NCBI GenBank assembly: GCA_902490095.1
Contig: CABUCQ010000010.1
Coordinates: forward strand, 1 to 28,451
DNA from: an uncultured Collinsella sp.
Lineage (GTDB): Bacteria; Actinomycetota; Coriobacteriia; Coriobacteriales; Coriobacteriaceae
Length of the DNA stretch: 28,451 nt
Direction of reading: 5' to 3'
The position numbers and the translations under genes were made by a program. The first letter of the stretch is position 1. The number at the start of each line of letters is the position of its first letter. The notes beneath the pieces were generated by a model. The model searched no databases. It was not told the DNA's origin and was given only the letters and a program-made list of their open reading frames with translations. Below, piece by piece: positions 7,036 through 14,313 of this stretch.

Positions 7036-9866
7036 TGGCTGCCAAACTCATCGATCTTTCCTTTACGCTCAACGGCCGTAAGGTCAAGGTTCAGATTGCC
7101 CCCGATACCATGCTCTTTGCGCTGCTGCGCGAGCAGGGTTGTGCGTCGGTGCGCTGCGCCTGCGAGACTACCAACTGCGGCCTGTGCACAGTGTGGCTCG
7201 ACGGCGACCCGGTGCTGAGCTGCTCGGTTCCCGCCGCGCGCGTCGAGGGCCACACCATCACCACGCTCGAGGGCCTCAAGGCCGAATCCGAGGCACTGGC
7301 CCGTGCAATGGCTGCTGAAGGCGCCGAGCAGTGCGGTTTTTGCGCCCCCGGCCTTATCATGAACGTGCTGGCGCTTGCCCGCGCCGCCAAGGAGGACCCG
7401 AGCCTCGTCGCCACGCGCGAGGAGCTCTCGCGCCAGCTCGCCGGCAACCTCTGCCGTTGCAGCGGCTACGAGAGCCAGCTGCGCGCCATTGTGCGCTTTC
7501 TCAACGAGTCCGGCGTGCAGGTGGGCTTCGAGATGCCCGAGCTGCCGGTCAATAACACCAGCTGCGACGGCGTCTCCTACAAGCAGATCACCCACAAGCA
7601 GCCCAAGAAGGACTCGAGGGCGCTGCTCGAGGGCCGTCCCGTCTACACGGGCGACCTGGTGCCCGCCGGCACCCTGATCGTCAAGCTCAAGCGCAGCCCC
7701 TATGCCCGCGCCAAGATCCGCTCCATTGATACGTCGCGCGCCCTGAAGGTGCCCGGCGTGGTGGGCGTCTACACCTACGAGGACGTGCCCCAGCGCCGCT
7801 TTACCATCGCTGGTCAGAGCTATCCGCAGCCGAGTCCCTACGACCGCCTGATTCTCGAGAACCTCGTCCGTTACCAAAACGAGGAGGTGGCGATCGTCGC
7901 CGCCGAGACCGAGGAGGCCGCCGACAAGGCGCTCAAGCTCATCAAGGTTGACTACGAGGTGCTCGAGCCCCTACTCGACTTTACCCAGGCGCTCGATAAC
8001 GACATCGTGGTTCACCCCGAGGGCGACGTGACCTTTATGTTCCCGCAGGGCGGCGACGTTCCGCGCAACCTGGTGTGCAGCGGCACGAGCGACTTTGGCG
8101 ACCTTGACGAGGCCTTCGCCCAGAGCGACATCGTCTTCACCCGCACCTACACCAGCCAGGCCACGCAGACCGCGCCCATGGAAACCTTCCGCGCCTTCGC
8201 GACGACCGACGCCTTCGGCCGCATTTCGGTGACCACTTCTACGCAGGTGCCCTTCCACGTGCGCCGCATGGTCGCGCAGTCGCTCGATATCCCGCAGTCG
8301 CAGGTGCAGGTCATTAAGCCGCGCATCGGCGGCGGCTTTGGCTCCAAGCAGACGGGCTGCTGCGAGATCTTTGTTGCGTTTGTGACCCAGCAGACCGGCC
8401 GTCCGAGTTACTGCTGCTACACCCGTGAGGAGACCATCACTGCGGGCAACTCGCGCCATCAGATGCAGATGACCGTTAAGCTGGGCGCCATGAACGACGG
8501 CACCATCACGGCCATCGACCTGCATACGTTGTCCAACGCCGGTGCGTACGGCGAGCATGCCACCACGACGATCGGGCTTTCGGGCCACAAGAGCCTGCCC
8601 ATCTACAACCACGTGAAGGCAAGCCGCTTTAGGTGGGACGCCGTCTACACCAACACCAACCGCGGCGGCGCGTATCGCGGTTACGGTGCCACCCAGGGCC
8701 AGTTTGCCGTAGAGAGTGCCGCCAACGAGCTCGCCGACATGCTGCACATGGACCCCGCCGACCTGCGCCTTAAGAACATCGTGCGCGAGGGCGAGATCAT
8801 GCCGCAGTACTACAACGAGAAGCTCAATGCCTGCGCGCTCGACCGCTGCCTGCTGCGCGCGATGGACATGATCGGTTGGCGCGACAAGCCGCTGGCCGTG
8901 GACCTGGGCGACCGCGTGCGCGCCTTGGGCTGCGCGCTCACTATGCAGGGCTCGGGTATCTCCAACGTGGATATCGCCGGCATCGATATGCGCCTGGAAG
9001 AGGATGGCTTTATTACGCTTTCGACCGGCGCCACTGATAACGGCATGGGCGTCGACACGATCCTGGCGCAGATTGCCGCCGAGGAGCTGGGCGTTGAAAG
9101 CTCGCTGATCGTGGTGCGCGGCGTTGACACCGACGTGTCGCCGTTCGACGCCGGCTCGTACGCAAGCTCCGGTACCTACGTGACGGGCCTCGCCGCCAAG
9201 AACGCTGCAGCCGAGCTGCGCGAGAAGATTTGCGCCAAGGCCGCCCAGATGTGGGACGTGGACGCCGCCGACGTGGTCTTTGATGGTCAGTACGTGCGCC
9301 TGTCCGACGAGCGTGCCGCACGCGAGCAGAACCGCTACCTCACGCTGCGCGACTTCGCCAACCTGTGCGTCAAGAACATCGCGGGCGGCGACGCGCTCAC
9401 CTCGCATGCCTCTGCCTGCCTGCCCGTTTCGCCTCCGCCGTTTATGGCCGGCATTGCCGAGGTCGAGGTCGACAAGGCCACCGGCAAGGTGACCGTGGTG
9501 GACTACGCGGCGGCCGTCGACTGCGGCACCGTGATCAACGAGGCGCTCGCGCGCGTCCAGGCCGAGGGCGGCATTGCTCAGGGTATCGGCCACGCGCTCT
9601 ACGAGATCGTGGAGCACGACGACCGCGGTCGCCTGCGTACCGGCAACTTTATGAGCTACAAGCTGCCCACGCGCCTGGATATCGGCAGCATCCGCGTGGC
9701 CTTTGAGCCGAGCTACGAGCCGACGGGCCCGTTTGGCGCCAAGTCGATCGGCGAGGTCGTCATCAACACGCCGCTCGCCGCCGTTGCCTCGGCCGTGGCG
9801 CACGCCACCGGCCACCAGGTGCGCTCGCTGCCGATCACGCCCGAGAAGGCCCTGCTGGGGGAGTAG
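7035..9866 (+). CDS. Fused [2Fe-2S]/molybdenum-binding hydroxylase subunit (XdhD-like)
   Basis: The catalytic subunit of a xanthine dehydrogenase-family enzyme, with iron-sulfur and molybdopterin domains in one 943-residue chain. The plant-type [2Fe-2S] cluster ligands are C43, C48, C51 and C63; the second cluster uses C100, C103, C140 and C142. The Mo part begins near residue 190 and holds the cofactor-binding GGGFGSKQ (about 432-439), RGGAYRGYG (about 543-551) and GAKSIGEV, whose Glu (about 906) is the family's catalytic base. This fusion plus a separate FAD subunit is the layout of E. coli XdhD/YgfM and of clostridial selenium-dependent hydroxylases, in which selenium is a labile Mo ligand rather than selenocysteine. 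Nearby selABC, mobA and DUF3343 support that, but selenium dependence is inferred. Confidence 0.9.
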   Translation: MAAKLIDLSFTLNGRKVKVQIAPDTMLFALLREQGCASVRCACETTNCGLCTVWLDGDPVLSCSVPAARVEGHTITTLEGLKAESEALARAMAAEGAEQCGFCAPGLIMNVLALARAAKEDPSLVATREELSRQLAGNLCRCSGYESQLRAIVRFLNESGVQVGFEMPELPVNNTSCDGVSYKQITHKQPKKDSRALLEGRPVYTGDLVPAGTLIVKLKRSPYARAKIRSIDTSRALKVPGVVGVYTYEDVPQRRFTIAGQSYPQPSPYDRLILENLVRYQNEEVAIVAAETEEAADKALKLIKVDYEVLEPLLDFTQALDNDIVVHPEGDVTFMFPQGGDVPRNLVCSGTSDFGDLDEAFAQSDIVFTRTYTSQATQTAPMETFRAFATTDAFGRISVTTSTQVPFHVRRMVAQSLDIPQSQVQVIKPRIGGGFGSKQTGCCEIFVAFVTQQTGRPSYCCYTREETITAGNSRHQMQMTVKLGAMNDGTITAIDLHTLSNAGAYGEHATTTIGLSGHKSLPIYNHVKASRFRWDAVYTNTNRGGAYRGYGATQGQFAVESAANELADMLHMDPADLRLKNIVREGEIMPQYYNEKLNACALDRCLLRAMDMIGWRDKPLAVDLGDRVRALGCALTMQGSGISNVDIAGIDMRLEEDGFITLSTGATDNGMGVDTILAQIAAEELGVESSLIVVRGVDTDVSPFDAGSYASSGTYVTGLAAKNAAAELREKICAKAAQMWDVDAADVVFDGQYVRLSDERAAREQNRYLTLRDFANLCVKNIAGGDALTSHASACLPVSPPPFMAGIAEVEVDKATGKVTVVDYAAAVDCGTVINEALARVQAEGGIAQGIGHALYEIVEHDDRGRLRTGNFMSYKLPTRLDIGSIRVAFEPSYEPTGPFGAKSIGEVVINTPLAAVASAVAHATGHQVRSLPITPEKALLGE

Positions 9867-9903
9867 GCGAGGAGGCGCTGTACCCGCTCATTGCCTAGCC
9901 CGG

Positions 9904-10135
9904 GGAAACTGCAGCCCACTTTTCAACCGAAATCTGGGATGCAGTTTCCTTTTGAAGCCCTTCGCGGAAAGCGCGACCCATTTTGAGGCGTCAAACTGGG
10001 ATGCATTTTCCGGTTGATGCCTCAAGTGGAAAGTGCATCCCATAATTCTGGCTCAGAATGGGACACGCTTTCCGGTTGAGCCTTCTTGCGGAAACCCCAT
10101 CCCATTCCAAGACGCCAAACCGGGACACGCTTTCC
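9904..10135. repeat. Four-unit tandem hairpin array, 62-base period
   Basis: Four 46-base inverted repeats start at 9904, 9966, 10028 and 10090, exactly 62 bases apart, with 16-base linkers. Each runs GGAAA...CCCA, about 16 bases, then TGGGA (CGGGA in unit 4)...TTTCC, for example GGAAACTGCAGCCCA with TGGGATGCAGTTTCC in unit 1. Units differ in many bases but pairing is largely kept. The linker after unit 2 (TTGATGCCTCAA) is nearly complementary to that unit's own loop (TTGAGGCGTCAA), so alternative folds exist. The array fills most of the gene-free stretch 9867-10361; the rest holds copy C of the GTTGCGGTG repeat and the tRNA-Leu promoter. Confidence 0.9.
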
Positions 10136-10174
10136 GGCGCATGGCCAGCACCGCCAGACTGCCGGGTCCCACCG

Positions 10175-10243
10175 AAGTTGCGGTGGAATAGTTCCTGTTT
10201 TGGAGGACTGGAGCCCCAAACAGGAACTATTCCACCGCAACTT
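10175..10243. repeat. GTTGCGGTG hairpin repeat, copy C
   Basis: A perfect 26-base inverted repeat: 10175-10200 is the exact reverse complement of 10218-10243, with a 17-base spacer. The arm is AAGTTGCGGTGGAATAGTTC plus CTGTTT, the first core subtype. It lies between the hairpin array and the tRNA-Leu promoter. Confidence 0.93.
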
Positions 10244-10333
10244 ATGAGATGGGGTGGCGTGCGCTCTGTTGGCTTGGACTCGTGGTGAGGTCGTGAGCCT
10301 GTAAAAGGTGTGCGTGCGCTTGCCGTTCGTATC

Positions 10334-10342
10334 TGCTATCAT
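10334..10342 (+). promoter_or_regulatory. Probable tRNA-Leu promoter (extended -10)
   Basis: TGCTATCAT forms an extended -10 element 20 bases before the mature tRNA-Leu 5' end. A clear -35 hexamer at 17 bases is not present. Confidence 0.5.
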
Positions 10343-10361
10343 TCCTAGTCTGTGCGCTCAT

Positions 10362-10445
10362 GCGGGCGTGGCGGAATTGGTAGACGCGCCAGATTTAGGT
10401 TCTGGTGGGATTCCCGTGAAGGTTCGAGTCCTTTCGCCCGCACCA
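10362..10445 (+). tRNA. tRNA-Leu, anticodon TAG
   Basis: The acceptor GCGGGCG (10362-10368) pairs with CGCCCGC (10435-10441). Discriminator A and an encoded CCA (10443-10445) follow. The anticodon stem CCAGA/TCTGG encloses the loop TTTAGGT, giving anticodon TAG at 10396-10398, which reads CUN leucine codons. The D arm contains GGTAGACGC, the T loop is TTCGAGT, and the long class II variable arm is as expected for leucine. No terminator is seen before tig, so read-through into tig is possible. Confidence 0.97.
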
Positions 10446-10536
10446 ACGCACCAGCGTCGGCCTTGGCCGTCGCGACACTTTGTTGCATAAAGGTACCAGC
10501 ACCTCAGATAAGCTGGGCAGTATGAGGAGGAACGTG

Positions 10537-11835
10537 TTGAACATCACCGCTTCTGACGTCAAGGACGCCAAGCTCACCGCTACGGTCACCATCCCGGCCG
10601 CCGACGTCGACGCCGCGATTAAGAAGGCCTACAAGGATACCGCCAAGAAGTACCGCTTCCCGGGCTTCCGCGCCGGCAAGGCTCCCCGTCCGGTCATCGA
10701 CTCCGCACTTGGCGCCGAGGCTACCCTCGCTCAGGCCACCAACGACCTGATCGCCGCCAACGAGCCCGCCGTCCTCAACGAGCTGGACATCGTCCCCACC
10801 AAGAGCGGTGACTACAAGGAGCTCGACCTCGCCAAGGATCACGAGGACTACACCTACACCGTCGAGTTCTCCCTGCGTCCTGCTGCCGAGCTCTCCTCCT
10901 TCGACGCCGTCGAGATCGAGATGCCCCCTGCGGAGGTCACCGAGTCCGAGATCAACAACCAGGTCGAGATGCTTCTCAACTACCGTGCCACCTTCGAGGA
11001 CGTCGAGGGTCGCGCCGTCGAGGCCGAGGACTACGTCACCGTCGATCTCAAGGCCGTCGAGAACGCCGACAACTTTGCCGCCGAGGGCCGCATGCTCATC
11101 GCCGGTAGCGACAGCAACCCCAAGGAGTTCAACGAGGCCCTGATCGGCGCTAACGTTGACGACGTCAAGACCGTCACCTGGACCGACGAGGTCGAGGAGG
11201 GCGAGGAGGCCGAGACCCACACCGTCGAGGTCACCGTCAAGGGCATCAAGGTCCGCAACGCCCCCGAGCTCACCGACGAGCTCGTCAAGTCCGACTTTGG
11301 CTTCGACAGCATCGACGCTATGCGCGACGCCATCAAGATCGAGATCGAGCAGGACAAGGCTTCCCGCCTGCCGGCCGAGAAGGAGAACCGTTGCGTCTCC
11401 GCTCTCGCCGAGCGCCTGCAGCTCGACGAGATGGATGCCGACTACGAGCAGTCCGTCTTTGAGGAGCTTGGCCAGAACTTCCTGTCCAACCTCGCTGCCC
11501 GCGGCATGACGCTGGACACCTGGCTGCCCGCTTCCGGTCTGACCATGGAGCAGTTCATCGGCGACCTGCACAAGCAGGCCAACGACGTCGCCCGCGAGTC
11601 CCTGGCTCTGGACGCCCTTGCCCGTGAGCTCAAGATTGAGGTCACCGAGGACGACATCAACGCCGAGTTCGAGAAGGCTGGCGTCAAGGACGTCGAGGCT
11701 TCCAAGGCTGAGTTCATCGCCGATGGCCGCATGCCTGCTGTCCGCGAGTCCATCCGTCGCTCCAAGGCCGTCGACCACCTGGTCGAGAACGCCAAGGTGA
11801 CCGAGGTCGACGAGACCGCCAAGGACGCCGAGTAA
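10537..11835 (+). CDS. tig: Trigger factor (ribosome-associated chaperone/peptidyl-prolyl isomerase)
   Basis: Binds near the ribosomal exit tunnel and shelters nascent chains. The 432-residue protein has the ribosome-docking signature FPGFRAGKAP at residues 41-50, a central FKBP-like domain (VEGRAVEAEDYVTVDLKA region) and a C-terminal helical chaperone domain. The TTG at 10537 is chosen because AGGAGG ends 6 bases before it and the product then starts NITASDVKDAK, as in other trigger factors; GTG at 10534 is too close to the ribosome site. A longer in-frame start at 10480 adds a poor N-terminus. The gene is very acidic and rich in GAG and GAC codons. It precedes clpP-clpX, a common bacterial order. 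Confidence 0.95.
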   Translation: MNITASDVKDAKLTATVTIPAADVDAAIKKAYKDTAKKYRFPGFRAGKAPRPVIDSALGAEATLAQATNDLIAANEPAVLNELDIVPTKSGDYKELDLAKDHEDYTYTVEFSLRPAAELSSFDAVEIEMPPAEVTESEINNQVEMLLNYRATFEDVEGRAVEAEDYVTVDLKAVENADNFAAEGRMLIAGSDSNPKEFNEALIGANVDDVKTVTWTDEVEEGEEAETHTVEVTVKGIKVRNAPELTDELVKSDFGFDSIDAMRDAIKIEIEQDKASRLPAEKENRCVSALAERLQLDEMDADYEQSVFEELGQNFLSNLAARGMTLDTWLPASGLTMEQFIGDLHKQANDVARESLALDALARELKIEVTEDDINAEFEKAGVKDVEASKAEFIADGRMPAVRESIRRSKAVDHLVENAKVTEVDETAKDAE

Positions 11836-11911
11836 TTCTCGCCACCTTGCCCGCGAGCGCATGCGTGCGCCCGTGATGGGGTAAAGTTATACACCGGTTA
11901 TCCGGTTGCTT

Positions 11912-11952
11912 CGTACGGTGCCAGCCAATGCATAGCATGCGGGCACCGTACG
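11912..11952 (+). terminator. Hairpin between tig and clpP, possible terminator or attenuator
   Basis: A perfect 11-bp stem, CGTACGGTGCC (11912-11922) with GGCACCGTACG (11942-11952), and a 19-base loop that itself contains GCATAGCATGC. Only a weak T tract (TTTATC) follows, so it may slow rather than end transcription. Confidence 0.5.
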
Positions 11953-11998
11953 TTTATCTAGAACCAATTTGGTCCGCAAGAGAGAAATGGAGATGCGT

Positions 11999-12619
11999 AT
12001 GATCGCCAAGTTCGATTCCGCCCTCGTGCCATACGTTATCGAGCAGACGCCGCGCGGCGAGCGCAGCTACGATATCTATTCGCGCCTGCTCAACGACCGC
12101 ATCATCTTCTTAGGCGAGGAGATCAACTCCGTCAGCGCCAACCTGGTCGTTGCCCAGCTGCTGCATCTTGAGAGCCAGGATGCCGAGAAGGATATCTCGC
12201 TCTATATCAACTCGCCCGGTGGCGAGGTTTACTCCGGCCTGGCGATTCTGGACACCATGAACTTCATCAAGCCGCAGGTCTCCACCATCTGCGTGGGCAT
12301 GGCCGCATCCATGGCCGCCGTGCTGCTTTCGGCCGGCGCCAAGGGCAAGCGTTTCTGCCTGCCGCACTCCAAGGTTATGATTCACCAGCCCAGCGGCGGT
12401 GCCCAGGGCCAGCAGACCGAGATCGAGATCGTGGCCGAGGAGATCAAGAAGACCCGCCGCGAGCTCAACCAGATTCTGTCCGACGCATCGGGCCAGCCCA
12501 TTGAGAAGGTCCAGGCCGACACCGAGCGCGACAACTACCTGACCGCTGCCGAGGCCCTCGACTACGGTCTGATCGACCGTATCGTCACCTCGCGCGATCT
12601 CGCCGCGAAGGACGCCTAG
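11999..12619 (+). CDS. clpP: ATP-dependent Clp protease proteolytic subunit
   Basis: The serine peptidase of the ClpXP machine, a tetradecameric barrel that degrades unfolded substrates. The 206-residue length is usual. The N-terminal VPYVIEQTPRGERSYDIYSRLL is diagnostic; the catalytic Ser is in GMAASMAA and the catalytic His in MIHQPSGG, with an Asp in the C-terminal part. The ATG at 11999 has GGAG 6 bases upstream; upstream ATG, ATG and TTG codons at 11993, 11987 and 11969 are in frame but worse placed. The clpX start lies one base after the stop, so the pair form one transcript and are translationally coupled. Confidence 0.96.
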   Translation: MIAKFDSALVPYVIEQTPRGERSYDIYSRLLNDRIIFLGEEINSVSANLVVAQLLHLESQDAEKDISLYINSPGGEVYSGLAILDTMNFIKPQVSTICVGMAASMAAVLLSAGAKGKRFCLPHSKVMIHQPSGGAQGQQTEIEIVAEEIKKTRRELNQILSDASGQPIEKVQADTERDNYLTAAEALDYGLIDRIVTSRDLAAKDA

Positions 12620-12620
12620 G

Positions 12621-14027
12621 ATGGCGGGAAACATGCAGGACAACTTTGACGAGAACGGCAACCCCATCCGCTGCTCCTTCTGCGGAAAAGAGCAGGGACA
12701 GGTCCGTCGCCTTGTTAAGGGTCCGACCAATATCTTTATCTGCGACGAGTGCGTCGCCGCCTGTTCCGAGATTCTGGAGGAGTCGCTGGCTTCGGACTTT
12801 ATGGACGCCGCCCGCAACGGCAAGCTGCCGGGCTTCCTCAACGACCACGGCCAGGCTGCATCCCAGCCTGCCGTGGACCCCGAGACCGAGGGTTTTGAGC
12901 TCGAGGACGATCGCCAGGTCATCACGCACGTGCCGACGCCGCACGAGATCTATGACGAGCTTTCGGCTTATGTCATGGGCCAGGAGGACGCCAAGCGTGC
13001 CATGTCGGTGGCCGTGTACAACCACTATCGCCGCGTGATCGAGGGCGGCGCCGCGGTGTCTGCCTTTGACGACGGCGTTGGCTCGCAGTTCGACGATGAT
13101 ATGGACGAGGTGGAGCTCGCCAAGTCCAACATTTTGCTGCTCGGTCCCACCGGTACCGGCAAGACCCTGCTCGCCCAGACGCTTGCGCGCATCCTCGAGG
13201 TGCCGTTTGCCATCGCCGACGCCACCGCGCTCACCGAGGCCGGTTACGTGGGCGAGGACGTGGAGAATATCCTGCTCAAGCTCATCAACGCCGCCGATGG
13301 CGATATTGAGCGTGCGCAGGTTGGCATTATCTACGTGGACGAGATCGACAAGATCGCCCGCAAGGCCGAGAACCTTTCCATCACCCGCGATGTTTCTGGC
13401 GAGGGCGTTCAGCAGGCGCTGCTTAAGATTCTTGAGGGCACGGTGGCAAGCGTTCCGCCCACCGGCGGCCGCAAGCATCCCCAGCAGGAGTTGCTGCAGA
13501 TCGACACGACCAACATCCTGTTCATCTGCGGTGGTGCCTTTGTTGGTCTGGACAAGATCATCGCCGATCGCGTGGGCAACAAGGGCGTGGGCTTTAACTC
13601 CGAGATCGCCGGCCCCACCTCGGTTGACGAGAACGACTTGCTGCATCAGGTGCTCCCGCAGGATCTCAACGCCTTTGGCATGATCCCCGAGTTTGTGGGA
13701 CGTACGCCCGTCGTCACCCAGACGCAGGCGCTCGACGAGGACGACCTGGTGTCGATCCTAACCGAGCCCAAGAACGCCGTGGTACGTCAGTACCGCAAGA
13801 TGTTCCAGCTCGAGGACGTTGAGCTTGAGTTTGAGGACGCCGCCCTGCACGAGATCGCCCGCATGGCGCTCGCCCGCAAGACCGGCGCCCGCGGCCTGCG
13901 TTCCATCTGCGAGGACGTGCTGCAGCAGACGATGTTCGACCTCCCCAGCGAGGAGGGTGTCGCCAAGGTCATCGTGACCGAAGCCTCCGTAAAGGGCACC
14001 GAACAGCCCCAACGCATCTACGGCTAA
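12621..14027 (+). CDS. clpX: ATP-dependent Clp protease ATP-binding subunit
   Basis: The hexameric AAA+ unfoldase that feeds ClpP. Zinc-binding Cys are C18, C21, C41 and C44. Walker A GPTGTGKT is at residues 175-182, Walker B IIYVDEID near 236-242, and a GYVGED segment lies between the two Walker motifs. The ClpP-docking loop is probably the NKGVGFN region. At 468 residues it is longer than the usual 410-430, owing to an acidic insertion between the zinc domain and the AAA+ core (about residues 55-110) and another, containing FDDDMDEVEL, just before Walker A. The gene is followed by a strong terminator. Confidence 0.96.
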   Translation: MAGNMQDNFDENGNPIRCSFCGKEQGQVRRLVKGPTNIFICDECVAACSEILEESLASDFMDAARNGKLPGFLNDHGQAASQPAVDPETEGFELEDDRQVITHVPTPHEIYDELSAYVMGQEDAKRAMSVAVYNHYRRVIEGGAAVSAFDDGVGSQFDDDMDEVELAKSNILLLGPTGTGKTLLAQTLARILEVPFAIADATALTEAGYVGEDVENILLKLINAADGDIERAQVGIIYVDEIDKIARKAENLSITRDVSGEGVQQALLKILEGTVASVPPTGGRKHPQQELLQIDTTNILFICGGAFVGLDKIIADRVGNKGVGFNSEIAGPTSVDENDLLHQVLPQDLNAFGMIPEFVGRTPVVTQTQALDEDDLVSILTEPKNAVVRQYRKMFQLEDVELEFEDAALHEIARMALARKTGARGLRSICEDVLQQTMFDLPSEEGVAKVIVTEASVKGTEQPQRIYG

Positions 14028-14048
14028 AACCTGCCAAAACGTGTTTGC

Positions 14049-14085
14049 AAATAGCCTCTGACCACCTGCGGTCGGAGGCTATTTT
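14049..14085 (+). terminator. Rho-independent terminator of clpX
   Basis: A 15-bp stem with one wobble, AAATAGCCTCTGACC (14049-14063) with GGTCGGAGGCTATTT (14070-14084), a 6-base loop and a TTTT end. It begins 22 bases after the clpX stop. Confidence 0.9.
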
Positions 14086-14113
14086 ATATATGCGCAATAA
14101 CCCCAACTACCTG

Positions 14114-14122
14114 TGTTATTCT
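14114..14122 (+). promoter_or_regulatory. Candidate valS promoter (extended -10)
   Basis: TGTTATTCT matches an extended -10 element just downstream of the clpX terminator. If used, it gives a valS leader of about 185 bases that contains the whole inverted-repeat element at 14179-14293. There is no clear -35 hexamer. Confidence 0.35.
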
Positions 14123-14178
14123 GTGTGTTTGTTTAAGCCTCAGCGAAGTCATTACAGACTGAAGTAATCGATACCTAA

Positions 14179-14293
14179 GGGGAGGAATGTAGGCCCGATT
14201 TTCGTAGATTCCGCACGAGCCGAAGACCACTTAATGTGGTCTTCGAGCGAGTCAGGACCTGACCGAGCGAAAATCGGGCCTACATTCCTCCCC
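14179..14293. repeat. valS-flanking structured element, copy V1
   Basis: A perfect 26-base inverted repeat: 14179-14204 (GGGGAGGAATGTAGGCCCGA then TTTTCG) is the exact reverse complement of 14268-14293. It encloses 63 bases that contain a perfect 10-bp hairpin with loop TTAAT (CGAAGACCAC/GTGGTCTTCG, 14221-14245) and a small GTCAGG-A-CCTGAC hairpin. The core has a reverse-complement relative after valS (17030-17130). The element ends 8 bases before the valS ribosome-binding site, so it lies in the valS leader. Confidence 0.92.
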
Positions 14294-14313
14294 GGCGGGA
14301 CAGGGAGAGATAT

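Noticed and set aside
3883..9866. In-frame selenocysteine (TGA) codon in the DUF3343 or hydroxylase genes
   Set aside because: All three genes end at ordinary stops directly followed by the next gene or an intergenic hairpin, and no family homology continues past any TGA. Selenium in XdhD-like enzymes is a labile ligand, not selenocysteine.
9904..10135. CRISPR array in the 62-base-period repeats
   Set aside because: Units are self-complementary over their whole length, differ from each other at many positions, linkers are only 16 bases and related to one another, and no cas gene is near.
14123..14313. T-box riboswitch in the valS leader
   Set aside because: No AGGGTGGNACCGCG antiterminator sequence and no terminator before the start codon. 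The element has a relative after valS in the opposite orientation, which a T-box would not.
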